A stretch of 64,000 nt of DNA from Alistipes onderdonkii (GCF_025145285.1 NZ_CP102251.1:3100001-3164000), one strand, 5' to 3'; positions 33,903 through 43,771 are shown, numbered from the stretch's first letter. Made by a program: numbers and translations. Notes: generated by a model not told the origin, from the sequence alone.

Positions 33903-35828
33903 ATGGCAAAGATTATTGGTATTGACTTAGGTACTACGAACTCCTGCGTAGCAGTGATGGAGGGCAATGAGCCCGTGGTTATTCCCAACTCCGAGGGACA
34001 CCGCACGACCCCGTCTGTGGTGGCTTTCACGGCGGACGGCGAGCGCAAGGTGGGTGACCCGGCTAAGCGTCAGGCCATCACCAACCCCAAACGTACGGTC
34101 TTTTCGATCAAGCGTTTCATGGGCGAGCGCTACGATCAGGTTACGGCCGATATAGAGCGTGCCCCCTATCCGATCGTCAAGGGTGACAACAACACCCCGC
34201 GCGTCGATATCGACGGCCGCCAGTATACGCCGCAGGAGATTTCGGCCATCATCCTGCAGAAGATGAAGAAGACGGCCGAAGACTACCTCGGACAGGAGGT
34301 TACAGAGGCTGTCATCACGGTTCCCGCCTATTTCTCCGACTCGCAGCGCCAGGCTACGAAGGAGGCTGGCGAAATCGCCGGGCTGAAGGTGCGCCGTATC
34401 ATCAACGAGCCTACCGCAGCCGCACTGGCCTACGGTATGGACAAGAAGAGCAGCGATATGAAGATCGCCGTGTATGACCTCGGCGGCGGTACGTTCGATA
34501 TTTCGATTCTCGAGCTGGGCGACGGCGTCTTCGAAGTGAAGTCGACCAACGGCGATACCCATCTGGGCGGCGACGACTTCGACCACGTGCTGATCGACTA
34601 CATGGCCGAGGCGTTCAAGGCCGAGCACCAGATCGACCTGCGCCAGGATCCGATGGCCTTGCAGCGTCTGAAGGAAGCTGCCGAGAAGGCGAAGATCGAA
34701 CTTTCGTCCTCGACCTCCACGGAGATCAACCTGCCGTACATCATGCCCGTCAACGGCATTCCGCAGCACCTCGTTATGTCGCTCACGCGTGCCAAGTTCG
34801 AGCAGCTGTGCGACCACCTGATCCGCAAGACCATCGAGCCTTGCAAACTCGCTTTGCGCGACGCGGGCCTCGACGCTTCGCAGATCAACGAGGTGATCCT
34901 CGTTGGCGGTTCGACCCGTATCCCCGCGATCCAGAAGATCGTCGAAGAGTTCTTCGGCCGCACGCCCAACAAGAGCGTGAACCCCGACGAAGTGGTGGCC
35001 GTAGGCGCCGCTATCCAGGGCGGTGTGCTCACGGGCGAGGTGAAGGACGTGCTGCTGCTCGACGTTACGCCGCTGTCGCTGGGTATCGAGACCCTGGGCG
35101 GTGTGATGACCAAGCTCATCGACGCCAACACCACGATCCCGACCCGCAAGTCGGAGACCTTCTCCACGGCTGCCGATAACCAGCCTTCGGTCGAGATCAA
35201 CGTCTGCCAGGGCGAACGTCCGCTGGCCCGCGACAACAAGTCGATCGGCCGCTTCCACCTGGACGGCATTCCTGCCGCTCCGCGCGGTGTGCCGCAGATC
35301 GAGGTGACGTTCGATATCGACGCCAACGGTATTCTGAACGTCTCGGCCAAGGACAAGGGCACGGGCAAGGAGCAGAAGATCCGTATCGAGGCTTCTTCGG
35401 GCCTTACCGAGCAGGAAATCCAGCGTATGCGCGATGAGGCCAAGGCCAACGAGGCCAAGGACAAGGAGGAGAAGGAGCGTATCGACAAGATCAACGCCGC
35501 CGACTCGAACATCTTTGCCACGGAGAAGCAGCTCAAAGAGTATGGCGACAAGCTCCCCGCCGACAAGAAGTCCGCGATCGAGGGTGCGCTGGCCAAGCTG
35601 AAGGAGGCGCACAAGAACGCCGACGTGGCGGCTATCGACACGGCCATCGCCGAGCTGAACGCCGCATGGCAGGCTGCATCGCAGGACATCTACGCACAGC
35701 AGCAGGCGCAGGGCGCACAGCCCGGGGCCGATGCCGGCCAGTCGCAGTCGCAGGCCAATGCCGGCGGCGCGTCGAATGGCGGCGACAGCTCTCAGCCTGA
35801 GGACGTCGAGTTCGAGGAGGTGAAGTAA
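33903..35828 (+). CDS. dnaK: Molecular chaperone DnaK
   Basis: 641 residues, full length. The Hsp70 nucleotide-binding domain starts MAKIIGIDLGTTNSCVAVMEG, with NEPTAAALAYGMDKK, DLGGGTFDISILELGDGVFEV and EVILVGGSTRIPAIQ (about 335). The substrate-binding domain follows (LLDVTPLSLGIETLGG, then QPSVEINVCQGERPLARDN), and a Gln/Ala/Gly-rich C-terminal tail ends in DVEFEEVK, the usual EEVK-type terminus. It refolds proteins with DnaJ and GrpE, neither of which is adjacent. Monocistronic, with its own candidate promoter and a strong terminator. A very long ORF on the opposite strand (33927-36689) is a composition artefact. Confidence 0.98.
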   Translation: MAKIIGIDLGTTNSCVAVMEGNEPVVIPNSEGHRTTPSVVAFTADGERKVGDPAKRQAITNPKRTVFSIKRFMGERYDQVTADIERAPYPIVKGDNNTPRVDIDGRQYTPQEISAIILQKMKKTAEDYLGQEVTEAVITVPAYFSDSQRQATKEAGEIAGLKVRRIINEPTAAALAYGMDKKSSDMKIAVYDLGGGTFDISILELGDGVFEVKSTNGDTHLGGDDFDHVLIDYMAEAFKAEHQIDLRQDPMALQRLKEAAEKAKIELSSSTSTEINLPYIMPVNGIPQHLVMSLTRAKFEQLCDHLIRKTIEPCKLALRDAGLDASQINEVILVGGSTRIPAIQKIVEEFFGRTPNKSVNPDEVVAVGAAIQGGVLTGEVKDVLLLDVTPLSLGIETLGGVMTKLIDANTTIPTRKSETFSTAADNQPSVEINVCQGERPLARDNKSIGRFHLDGIPAAPRGVPQIEVTFDIDANGILNVSAKDKGTGKEQKIRIEASSGLTEQEIQRMRDEAKANEAKDKEEKERIDKINAADSNIFATEKQLKEYGDKLPADKKSAIEGALAKLKEAHKNADVAAIDTAIAELNAAWQAASQDIYAQQQAQGAQPGADAGQSQSQANAGGASNGGDSSQPEDVEFEEVK

Positions 35829-35882
35829 TACTCGAAGTGTTCGGGACACTTCAGCCGCAAGGCTTTCATATAAATTCCCAAG

Positions 35883-35917
35883 GGTGCGATCCGGATTTTC
35901 GGGTCGCACCTTTTTTT
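35883..35917 (+). terminator. Intrinsic terminator after dnaK
   Basis: GGTGCGA (35883-35889) pairs with TCGCACC (35904-35910), with CCGG/CGGG extending the stem, followed by TTTTTTT. Confidence 0.9.
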
Positions 35918-36115
35918 GTCCGGCGGCATCCTGATTTCCGGTTATTATCGCTATCTTTGGGATACCTGCCAACTCCCTGCGTATATGGGCCGCCCAGCCA
36001 CGTTTGCTGTTTGCACCGTGCTGCTCTTCCTGGCTGGTGTGGCTGTCTTTCGGGTTCCTGATTCCGTTTACGCGGTTAGTTGCCGGAAATAGCCCTTTGA
36101 GGCGAGATCCCGCGC

Positions 36116-36994
36116 CTATCCCCGTTCTGCCCGCCACATGCCGTAGAGGATCAGTGCCGCGCCTGCCAGTGCCGCGGGGGTGATGCGCTCGCCGATGCAG
36201 GCCGCTGCCGTGATGATCGTCACCAACGGGTTGAAATAGATGTAGTTGGTCGTGCGCACGGCTCCCAGCCTGTGCATCGCGGCGTTCCACAGGACATAGC
36301 AGAGCATCGAGGCTACGATCCCCAGGAACAGCAGGTTGCCCCACACGGCGGGGCGTGCCAGCACCTCGGGGGTGACCGAAAAAGGCTGGAAGAGAAATAC
36401 CGGCAGGATGGTCAGCAGCCCGTAGAAGAATACCTTGCGGGTGATGAATACGGCAGGGTAGCGGCCGCCGATGCGTTTGATGACCAGCGAATAGACCATC
36501 CACAGCAGTGCCGCCGACAATGCCAGCATGTCGCCCCTGGGCGAGAGCCGGAGCACGAAACGGCCGTTGAGGACGACGAGTACCATGCCTGCGAACGCCA
36601 GCGCCGAACCCGCGGCCTGCCGCCGCGTCATCCGTTCGCCGCGGTAGAGCAGGCTCAGCAGTACGGCCGTCCATACGGGCGCCGTGCACACGATCAGCGA
36701 GACGTTCGAGGCCGGGGCGTATTCCAGCGCCATGTTTTCGGTCAGGAAATAGAGCGAGCCGCCCGTGATTCCGGCCACCGAGAGCGTCAGTTCGTCACGC
36801 CATCCCGATGCCCACAACCGCCTGCCTGACAGGGGCAGGATGCAGAGGTATGCCATGGCGAACCGCAGCAGGAATATCTCCGCCGGGGTCAGCGAATTGG
36901 CGATGAGCACCTTCGTCGAAACGAACGTCGCTCCCCATACCGCCACGCTGAAGAGCGCCGCAAGGTGGTACTTGTACTCCGTATATTTTATCAT
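36116..36994 (-). CDS. EamA-family (DMT superfamily) transporter
   Basis: 292 residues with ten predicted hydrophobic segments in two EamA repeats (from YHLAALFSVAVWGATFVSTKV at residue 9 and DMLALSAALLWMVYSLVIKR near residue 150). Drug/metabolite transporters of this type export amino acids or other small metabolites; the substrate cannot be told from sequence. The sequence APASNVSLIVCTAPVWTAVL in the first repeat is typical of the family. It converges with dnaK and is divergent from secDF. Stop codon lies near 36116, 287 bp from the end of dnaK. Confidence 0.9.
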   Translation of the reverse strand: MIKYTEYKYHLAALFSVAVWGATFVSTKVLIANSLTPAEIFLLRFAMAYLCILPLSGRRLWASGWRDELTLSVAGITGGSLYFLTENMALEYAPASNVSLIVCTAPVWTAVLLSLLYRGERMTRRQAAGSALAFAGMVLVVLNGRFVLRLSPRGDMLALSAALLWMVYSLVIKRIGGRYPAVFITRKVFFYGLLTILPVFLFQPFSVTPEVLARPAVWGNLLFLGIVASMLCYVLWNAAMHRLGAVRTTNYIYFNPLVTIITAAACIGERITPAALAGAALILYGMWRAERG

Positions 36995-37073
36995 ACGGCT
37001 TCAAAATTACAGTTTTTTTATCTTCCCGACGCAAATCTTAATTCGTTATTTCCGATTTTCAATTCTTTTTTCC

Positions 37074-37081
37074 TATCTTTG
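37074..37081 (+). promoter_or_regulatory. -7 box of the secDF promoter
   Basis: TATCTTTG matches TAnnTTTG. The sequence about 20 bp upstream is T-rich without a perfect TTTG. The start codon of secDF is 60 bp downstream. Confidence 0.55.
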
Positions 37082-37141
37082 CGTGCTATTATGCGTAATG
37101 ACAATAATTACAACAAATAATAACAAAATTTTTCAACTCAA

Positions 37142-40100
37142 ATGCAAAGTAAAGGTGCTATTAAATTACTCGCAGTCCTTTTGGCGCTTGCGTGTGTTTA
37201 CCAGCTCTCCTTCACGTTCAAGACGCGGAGCGTAGAGAAGAAGGCGTCGGAGTACGCCGCGCAGTTCCCCCTCGACCAGCAGGGCGAGGCCGAACAGCAT
37301 TACCTCGATTCGGTTCAGAATCTGGGTGTTTATAACCTCGGGTTCAAGAAATTCACCTACAAGGAGTGCAAGGAGAAGGAACTGAACCTGGGTCTCGACC
37401 TCAAGGGCGGTATGAACGTCATGCTGGAGGTGCAGGTCGAGGATGTCGTCAAGGCGCTCGCCGGCGACAGCCAGAACGATCCCGCCTTCGTCGGCGCCAT
37501 CGCCGAGGCCAACGCGGCCCTGAAGGACGGCACCTCGAAAGACTATATTTCCGACTTCGTGAAGGCCTACCAGCGCCTTTCGAACGGCGGTTCGCTGGCT
37601 GCGATCTTCGTCAGCCCCGACCGTAAGGACATCACGCTCGAAAGCTCCGATGCCGACGTCGAGAAAATCCTCAAGAAGGAAACCGATGCCGCCATCGCCG
37701 CTTCGTTCAACGTCCTGCGCAGCCGTATCGATCATTTCGGCGTTACGCAGCCCAACATCATGCGCCTGCCCAACTCGCACCGCATCCTGGTCGAGCTGCC
37801 GGGCGTGAAGGAGCCGCAGCGTGTGCGCGACCTGTTGCAGGGTACCGCGTCGCTCGAATTCTGGCTGACCTACGATGCCCGCGAGGTGCTTCCCGCACTG
37901 GCAGCAGCCGATAAGCTCGTCAAGGCCGAGCTGGCCGAGCTCCCCGCCGCCACGCAGCCCGAGACCGCTTCGGCCGAAGCCGAGGCCGTCGGTGAGCAGA
38001 CCGCTTCCGGCGACGCCGCAGGCCTGATCGCCGAGATCGGCGCCGATTCCGTTGCCGCTGCCGGGCAGGTGGACGCAGGCCGCTACGACCGTACGCAGAA
38101 CCCGCTGCTGGCCGTGCTCGACCCGAATTATGCGGGTGGTGCCGCCATCGGTGCCGCCTATAAGGCCGACATGGCTGCCGTCAACGAATACCTGGCGAAC
38201 CCCGCGGTGCGCGAGCTCTTCCCGGCCGACATCGACTTCAAGTGGGGTGTCAAGGGCGACGATAAGATCGACGGTCGCTACTACCTCTATGCCATCAAGA
38301 TTTCCACGCCCGACGGCAAGGCTCCGCTGGACGGGTCGGTCGTGACGAGCGCCACGGAGCAGTACGCCCAGCGCGGCGCTACGGCCGAGGTGTCGATGAC
38401 CATGAACGGCGAGGGTACGCAGGAGTGGGCGCGCCTGACGGGCGAGAACATCGGCAAATGCATCGCCATCGTCCTCGATGGGTACGTATATTCTGCACCC
38501 CGCGTGAACACCAAGATCGACAAGGGTTCCTCGCAGATCACGGGCGACTTCACGATTCAGGAGGCGAAAGACCTTGCCAACGTACTCAACTCGGGTAAGG
38601 TTCCCGCTCCGGCCAAGATCATCCAGGATACCGTCGTGGGCCCCTCGCTGGGTCAGGAGTCGATCAACGCGGGTATGCTCTCGTTCGTGATCGCCTTCAT
38701 CCTCGTGCTGCTCTACATGGGCCTGTTCTATAAGACCGCAGGCTGGATGTCCGACGTCGCCCTGCTGACCAACGTCTTCCTGCTGATGGGCGTCCTGGTG
38801 TCGTTCGGCGCCGTGCTGACGCTGCCGGGTATCGCGGGTATCGTCCTGACGATGGGTATGGCCGTCGACGCCAACGTCATCATCTACGAACGTATCAAGG
38901 AGGAGCTGCGCGGCGGCAAGGGGCTCTCGCTGGCCATCAAGGACGGTTTCTCGAAAGCCTACTCGGCCATCATCGACGGTAACCTGACGACCATCATCAC
39001 CGGTATCGTGCTCTTCATCTTCGGTAACGGCCCCGTACAGGGCTTCGCCACGACCCTTATCATCGGTATCATCACTTCGTTCTTCAGCGCCGTGTTCATC
39101 ACGCGCCTGCTGATCGAGTGGATCGTCGCCAAGTGGGGACATATCTCCTTCTCGCGCAAGTGGTCGGAGAACTTCCTGAACAATACCCATTTCGATTTCA
39201 TCCGCGTGCGCAAGGTGGGTTATACGATCGCCGTGGTGCTGATCGCCCTTTCGTGCATCTCGTTCGTGGCCCGCGGCCTGAACCTCGGTGCCGAGTTCAC
39301 CGGCGGCCGTGCCTATGTGATCCGCTTCGACAAGGCCGTTTCGGCCGAGGAGGTGCGCCAGAACCTTGGCGAGGCGTTCTCGCAGCACGCCGGTGCCGAC
39401 GCTTCGGCGATCAGCTTCGAGGTGAAGCAGTACGGCAACGAGAACCAGATGCGCATCGTGACGCAGTACCGCTACGACGACACGTCGGACGAGGCTACCG
39501 CCGAAGTGGAGCAGATCATCTTCGACGCCCTGAAGCCGCTCTATTCGTACGACATCTCCTTCGAGCAGTTCCGTAATACCCAGACCGACGTCAACGGTAT
39601 CCTCACTGCCGACAAGATCGGCCCTTCGATCGCCAAGGACATGACCTGGAACGCCATCTACTCGGTGTTGTTCTCGCTCATCGCCATCGGCCTCTACATC
39701 ACGTTCCGCTTCAAGCGCTGGCAGTGGGCATCGGGCGCCACGCTCGCACTGGCCGTCAACGCGCTGTTCATCATCGGCCTCTTCTCGATGCTCTACGGTT
39801 TCGTGCCCTTCAACCTGGAGGTGAACCAGGCGTTCATCGCCGCGATCCTTACGATCATCGGCTATGCCATCAACGATACGGTGGTCGTCTTCGACCGTAT
39901 CCGCGAGTACCTGGGCCTCTATCCCAAGCGCAACCTCAAGGATAACGTGAACAACGCCATCAACTCGACGCTGTCGCGTACGATCAACACCTCGGGTACG
40001 ACGCTCGTGACGCTGCTCGCCATCTTCTTCTTCGGCGGCGAGACCATCCGCGGCTTCATCTTCGCCCTGACGGTCGGCGTCATCGTGGGTACTGTGGCTA

Positions 40101-40168
40101 CGATTTTCATCGCTACGCCGGTCGCTTACGACCTGATGGCCAAGCGTGCCAAGATCGACAAGGAGTAA
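37142..40168 (+). CDS. secDF: Fused protein-export membrane protein SecDF
   Basis: 1008 residues, a SecD-SecF fusion as in other Bacteroidetes. The SecD half has one N-terminal TM, the large periplasmic P1 region (LNLGLDLKGGMNVMLEVQ near residue 85; SRIDHFGVTQPNIMRLP near 200) and a six-TM block (GMLSFVIAFILVLLYMGLFYK to RLLIEWIV), with TMGMAVDANVIIYERIKEE, the D-x(4)-ERIKEE element of TM4. SecF starts near residue 690 (FDFIRVRKVGYTIAVV) and carries GYAINDTVVVFDRIREY. The protein uses the ion gradient to pull exported chains through SecYEG. A hairpin terminator (40198-40233) follows the gene. The long antisense ORF is spurious. Confidence 0.97.
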   Translation: MQSKGAIKLLAVLLALACVYQLSFTFKTRSVEKKASEYAAQFPLDQQGEAEQHYLDSVQNLGVYNLGFKKFTYKECKEKELNLGLDLKGGMNVMLEVQVEDVVKALAGDSQNDPAFVGAIAEANAALKDGTSKDYISDFVKAYQRLSNGGSLAAIFVSPDRKDITLESSDADVEKILKKETDAAIAASFNVLRSRIDHFGVTQPNIMRLPNSHRILVELPGVKEPQRVRDLLQGTASLEFWLTYDAREVLPALAAADKLVKAELAELPAATQPETASAEAEAVGEQTASGDAAGLIAEIGADSVAAAGQVDAGRYDRTQNPLLAVLDPNYAGGAAIGAAYKADMAAVNEYLANPAVRELFPADIDFKWGVKGDDKIDGRYYLYAIKISTPDGKAPLDGSVVTSATEQYAQRGATAEVSMTMNGEGTQEWARLTGENIGKCIAIVLDGYVYSAPRVNTKIDKGSSQITGDFTIQEAKDLANVLNSGKVPAPAKIIQDTVVGPSLGQESINAGMLSFVIAFILVLLYMGLFYKTAGWMSDVALLTNVFLLMGVLVSFGAVLTLPGIAGIVLTMGMAVDANVIIYERIKEELRGGKGLSLAIKDGFSKAYSAIIDGNLTTIITGIVLFIFGNGPVQGFATTLIIGIITSFFSAVFITRLLIEWIVAKWGHISFSRKWSENFLNNTHFDFIRVRKVGYTIAVVLIALSCISFVARGLNLGAEFTGGRAYVIRFDKAVSAEEVRQNLGEAFSQHAGADASAISFEVKQYGNENQMRIVTQYRYDDTSDEATAEVEQIIFDALKPLYSYDISFEQFRNTQTDVNGILTADKIGPSIAKDMTWNAIYSVLFSLIAIGLYITFRFKRWQWASGATLALAVNALFIIGLFSMLYGFVPFNLEVNQAFIAAILTIIGYAINDTVVVFDRIREYLGLYPKRNLKDNVNNAINSTLSRTINTSGTTLVTLLAIFFFGGETIRGFIFALTVGVIVGTVATIFIATPVAYDLMAKRAKIDKE

Positions 40169-40197
40169 CACACCTACTATTTAATATGCAAATAAAG

Positions 40198-40233
40198 TGG
40201 ATTGCACGGTTGGTGCAGTCCATTTTATTTTTA
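40198..40233 (+). terminator. Intrinsic terminator after secDF
   Basis: TGGATTGCAC (40198-40207) pairs with GTGCAGTCCA (40213-40222) with one G-U pair, then TTTTATTTTT. It separates secDF from the next operon, whose -7 box begins at 40232. Confidence 0.8.
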
Positions 40234-40239
40234 ACTTTG
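40232..40239 (+). promoter_or_regulatory. -7 box immediately before the YbbR-like gene, possibly a leaderless transcript
   Basis: TAACTTTG matches the Bacteroidetes -7 box and ends 4 bp before the ATG at 40244, so transcription would begin at or within a few bases of the start codon. A TTGG around 40211 is the only -33 candidate. Confidence 0.5.
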
Positions 40240-40243
40240 CGTC

Positions 40244-40660
40244 ATGGAACTCCAACGTGCAATAGATAGTTTGCTGAAGTGGATGCACCGCTATGTCTCG
40301 CCGGTCTTTCTGGCGCTGCTCATGGCATCGTTCATCCTGTGGTATATCGCCAAACTGAGTTATATCTACACCACCGAACAGAAGGTGCGTGTGGATGTCG
40401 ACGGGCAGGTTTTCGATGTGACGTGTACCGTCGAAGGGGTCGGTACCAACCTGTTCGGTTACCAGGTCTACATGAACAAGACGCTGCGCATCCCGCTCTC
40501 GGCGCTCAAGTACAAGCGCTCGCGCGAGGAGGGGCATGAGGGGCGGATCATCATCGACCCGCAGTCGTTGCAGAATGCGATTTCCGTGAAATTCAGCGAT
40601 ATTAAGATAACCTCTATCGACGCGGTTCCCGAGATAGATTTTCCCGACGGACAGGAATGA
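40244..40660 (+). CDS. YbbR-like membrane-anchored protein
   Basis: 138 residues. One TM segment (VSPVFLALLMASFILWYIAKL, about residues 19-39) is followed by a single small beta domain (YTTEQKVRVDVDGQVFDVTCTVEGVGTNLFGYQ) like the YbbR repeat. Bacteroidales usually encode a YbbR-like protein directly before coaE; this one is short, with just one domain. Function is not established; YbbR/CdaR proteins elsewhere regulate a diadenylate cyclase, for which there is no evidence here. Its TGA stop overlaps the coaE start (ATGATGA), showing that TGA is a normal stop in the host. Confidence 0.75.
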   Translation: MELQRAIDSLLKWMHRYVSPVFLALLMASFILWYIAKLSYIYTTEQKVRVDVDGQVFDVTCTVEGVGTNLFGYQVYMNKTLRIPLSALKYKRSREEGHEGRIIIDPQSLQNAISVKFSDIKITSIDAVPEIDFPDGQE

Positions 40661-41244
40661 TGAAAGTAGGAATTACGGGCGGCATCGGCAGCGGCAAGAG
40701 CACTGTCTGCCGCCTTTTTGCACAGAAGGGCATTGCGGTTTACGATTCGGACGCTGCGGCCAAACGGCTGATGCAGGAGGATGGGGTGCTGCGGCGGCAG
40801 TTGGCCGGCCGCTTCGGCGAGGGGACTTTCCGTGACGGGGTGCTCGACCGGGCTTACCTCGCGGGCATCGTCTTTGCCGATCCGCAGGCGCTGGCCGACC
40901 TCAATGCATTGGTGCATCCGGTCGTTATGCGTGATTTCGATGCCTGGGCGGCGCGGCAGGAGGGTAGCTACGTGATCCTCGAAAGCGCCATCCTGTTCGA
41001 AGCAGGGCTCGAAGGTTGTGTCGACAAGACGGTCGCCGTCCTCGCGCCGCGCGAACTGCGCATCGAGCGCACCTGCCGCCGCGACGGGTGCGGGGCCGAT
41101 CAGGTCGTGCGCCGCATCGCCGCGCAGCTCGACGACGATGCGCTGAGCGCCCGTGCGGACTATGTGGTCGTCAATATCTTCGAGGAAGACCTCGAACCAG
41201 CAGTAGTCAAACTCGACCGGATTTTCAGCCATGGCAGCAAATAA
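40657..41244 (+). CDS. coaE: Dephospho-CoA kinase
   Basis: 195 residues. The P-loop GITGGIGSGKSTVCRLF (residues 4-20) and the CoaE signatures VYDSDAAAKRLM, LVHPVVMRDF and ILESAILFEAGLE identify the last enzyme of coenzyme A synthesis, which phosphorylates the 3'-OH of dephospho-CoA. Two adjacent ATG codons (40657, 40660) are possible starts. It overlaps the YbbR-like gene by 4 bp and folP by 14 bp, so all are one operon. Confidence 0.95.
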   Translation: MMKVGITGGIGSGKSTVCRLFAQKGIAVYDSDAAAKRLMQEDGVLRRQLAGRFGEGTFRDGVLDRAYLAGIVFADPQALADLNALVHPVVMRDFDAWAARQEGSYVILESAILFEAGLEGCVDKTVAVLAPRELRIERTCRRDGCGADQVVRRIAAQLDDDALSARADYVVVNIFEEDLEPAVVKLDRIFSHGSK

Positions 41245-42091
41245 CCCCTTGTTCGATTTCTCACAGCCCCGGGTGATGGCGATCCTGAACGTCACCCCCG
41301 ACTCGTTTTTCGCCGGCAGCCGTATGCCCGATGCGCCGCATGTCGAGCGCCGCGTGCGCGAGGCCGTAGCCGAAGGGGCGTCGATCATCGACGTCGGCGG
41401 CTACTCGTCGCGTCCCGGGGCGGACGAAGTATCCCCCGGGGAGGAGTGGCGGCGCGTGGAGCTGGGCGTGGAGGCCGTGCGGCGGCTGGCCCCCGGCATG
41501 GCCGTTTCGGTCGATACGTTCCGCAGCGAGGTCGCTGCCCGGGCGATCGAAAGGTTCGGCCCCCTGATCATCAACGACATTTCTGCCGGGGAACTCGATC
41601 CCGCCATGCCTGCCGTCGCTGCGAAATACGGGGTGCCCTACATCGCCATGCACATGAAGGGCGACCCTAAGACCATGCAGTCGCTCACGGACTACAAACG
41701 CGACATCACGGCCGAGGTCGTCGCCTATTTCGAGGCCAGGGTTGCCGCGCTGCTCGCCGCCGGGATCGCACGCGAGCATCTCGTCCTCGACCCCGGTTTC
41801 GGCTTCGCCAAGACCACGGAACAGAATTACGAACTGCTCGCCGGGCTTCACCGCCTCTGTGCGCTGGGCTATCCCGTACTGGCGGGGCTCTCGCGCAAGT
41901 CGATGATCTACCGTGTGCTCGGCGCCACCCCTGCCCAATCCCTCGCGGGTACCGTAGCCCTGGGGTGGGAGTGCCTGCGGCAGGGCGCCGCGATCCTGCG
42001 CGTGCACGACGTGCGGGAAGCCGTCGATACGGTGAGGATCTTCAATGCATACGTACAAAACAGCGGAGAGATATGCCAAATGAAAAAATAA
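41231..42091 (+). CDS. folP: Dihydropteroate synthase
   Basis: 286 residues, standard length. Pterin/pABA-binding signatures are present: VMAILNVTPDSFFAGSR (about residue 14), IIDVGGYSSRPGADEVS, VDTFRSEVAARAI, INDISAGELDPAM and YIAMHMKGDPKTMQ, with LDPGFGFAKTTEQNY and AGLSRKSMI near the C terminus. It joins pABA to the pterin diphosphate in folate synthesis and is the sulfonamide target. Overlaps coaE by 14 bp and the following unknown gene by 19 bp. Ends TAA. Confidence 0.96.
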   Translation: MAANNPLFDFSQPRVMAILNVTPDSFFAGSRMPDAPHVERRVREAVAEGASIIDVGGYSSRPGADEVSPGEEWRRVELGVEAVRRLAPGMAVSVDTFRSEVAARAIERFGPLIINDISAGELDPAMPAVAAKYGVPYIAMHMKGDPKTMQSLTDYKRDITAEVVAYFEARVAALLAAGIAREHLVLDPGFGFAKTTEQNYELLAGLHRLCALGYPVLAGLSRKSMIYRVLGATPAQSLAGTVALGWECLRQGAAILRVHDVREAVDTVRIFNAYVQNSGEICQMKK

Positions 42092-43056
42092 CGGGGAATC
42101 CGGCGGAGAAACCTGCGGAAAAGGTGTCGGAAAACGGGGCGGGGAAACCTGCCGGGCGTCGTGACGGACGACGGGGAAGGCCGCAGGACGGACAGCAAAA
42201 CAGACCGCAGGGCGAACGCGAAGGCGGACAGTCGGCCCGCTCGCCGAGGGGACGCCGCAACGTCCAGCCGGACAAACCGCAGGGCGGGTCGCAGTCAGGC
42301 CGCCCTGCCGGGAGTTCCGGCCGCTCCGGGAGCTCCCGCCCGGTGGCCGGGACGGCGGTCGGGAAGCCCGCTTTCAACTGGACATGGCGCGACTATGCGT
42401 TGCAGTTATCGGTGGTCATTATCGGTATCGTCGTTACGTTCGCCGGTTCCGGCCTGATTTCCCGCTGGGCGAGCCAGCGACAGGTCAGAACGGTCATGCA
42501 GTTGGTGGTTTCCGAGCTGGAACAGAACCGCGAAATGCTGCGTGATGTTTACAGCAACCTCGACTACGACCGCCGGGGAATGCTGATGTTCATGGAATAC
42601 GACGAACTGGAAGACATTCCGGCCGATTCGCTGGCCCATTACAGCCTGCTCTTGAGCTACCTGCCGTCCTACAGGCCGCAGCAGGAGGCGCTCGAAGTGC
42701 TCAAGTCCTCGGATATCGTTTCGGCGGTGGGGGACAAGCAGTTCTTGGCGGATATTTTCGGATGCTATAACCGGCTCAACGATTTCCGGGAGAATGTCGC
42801 TATGTATTCCGGGCGGAAACAGGATGCGCAAAACCACCTGTTTGTCAATACTCCCGGCTTTTCGCTCGCTCCCATGGGAACATACGGGTCGTGGAAGGTA
42901 ATTTTTGAAGACCCGTTGTGTGCGGCTTTCATCGGCACTTCCGCTTATTTTTTCGGCGGGGGCGATTATTTCGGTCATATGATACGGGCGGTCGACGATG
43001 TGATCGCCTCCATAAATAAAAAATACCGTTTCGAACGGCAGGGCGTCCAGAAATAA
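42073..43056 (+). CDS. Membrane protein of unknown function with disordered N terminus (tandem paralogue 1)
   Basis: 327 residues from ATG 42073. Residues 1-95 are Arg/Gly/Gln/Pro-rich and disordered. One TM segment follows (WRDYALQLSVVIIGIVVTFAG, about residues 103-123), then a helical soluble domain (residues about 130-327). The TM and the flanking RDYALQLSVVIIGIVVTFAGSGLI is almost identical to that of the next gene, so the two arose by duplication; only this copy has the basic disordered head. The layout recalls DUF6090-type proteins of Bacteroidetes, but I cannot confirm the family. Embedded in the folP-lolD operon. Confidence 0.7.
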   Translation: MPNEKITGNPAEKPAEKVSENGAGKPAGRRDGRRGRPQDGQQNRPQGEREGGQSARSPRGRRNVQPDKPQGGSQSGRPAGSSGRSGSSRPVAGTAVGKPAFNWTWRDYALQLSVVIIGIVVTFAGSGLISRWASQRQVRTVMQLVVSELEQNREMLRDVYSNLDYDRRGMLMFMEYDELEDIPADSLAHYSLLLSYLPSYRPQQEALEVLKSSDIVSAVGDKQFLADIFGCYNRLNDFRENVAMYSGRKQDAQNHLFVNTPGFSLAPMGTYGSWKVIFEDPLCAAFIGTSAYFFGGGDYFGHMIRAVDDVIASINKKYRFERQGVQK

Positions 43057-43062
43057 GAGGCA

Positions 43063-43771
43063 ATGACAAAGAAATCCAAGTCTTTTCCGGCACGGACATG
43101 GCGCGAATACGCGCTGCAACTCTCGGTGGTCATCATCGGTATTGTCGTTACGTTCGCCGGCTCGGGGCTGATCGAACGCTGGCGCGTGGCGCGCGAGGTG
43201 CGTGCGACGATGCTGCTGGTACATGCCGAACTGGAAACCAACCGCGCGGATTTCATGCAGGTCTGGGACTATCAGCAATGGGAAATGCGCGCCTGCAAGT
43301 TCTTGACGGACAACCGCCGCGATCTGAAACGGATACCGTCCGATACGCTGGCCTCTTTCGATCCGGTTTACGGGCGGATCCATTTCTTCCATCCGCGCAG
43401 GGATGCTTTCGAGGTGCTGAAGAATTCCGGCCTGATGTCTTCGGTGCCCGACAAGGACTTCCTGCTGGCCGTTACGCAGGGATACGCCGTGCTGGCCGAT
43501 TTGGAGGAGAATATCTCGATGTACTACCAGTTAAAACTCACTGCCCAGAACGATATGTCCAAGGACTTCAGCGAAAAACAGCGGGAGCGTTTCTATACCG
43601 GGGACATGTACGAGAGGTGGGAATGTATTTTCTCGGTGCCGTGTTTTGCCGAATTCATGCTGACAGCGCCCTATTATTTTCCGGAGGGATATATCGAAGG
43701 ATTGTTGGCGGACGTCGATCGGTCGATACGGGCGATCGAAGCGAAATACAAACTGGATAAAAAACCGACCG

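Noticed and set aside
33927..36689. 920-codon ORF antisense to dnaK, and a 1001-codon ORF antisense to secDF (37166-40171)
   Set aside because: They mirror the codon bias of dnaK and secDF in a GC-rich genome; their translations are Arg/Asp/His-rich and match no family, while the sense strands are clear core genes.
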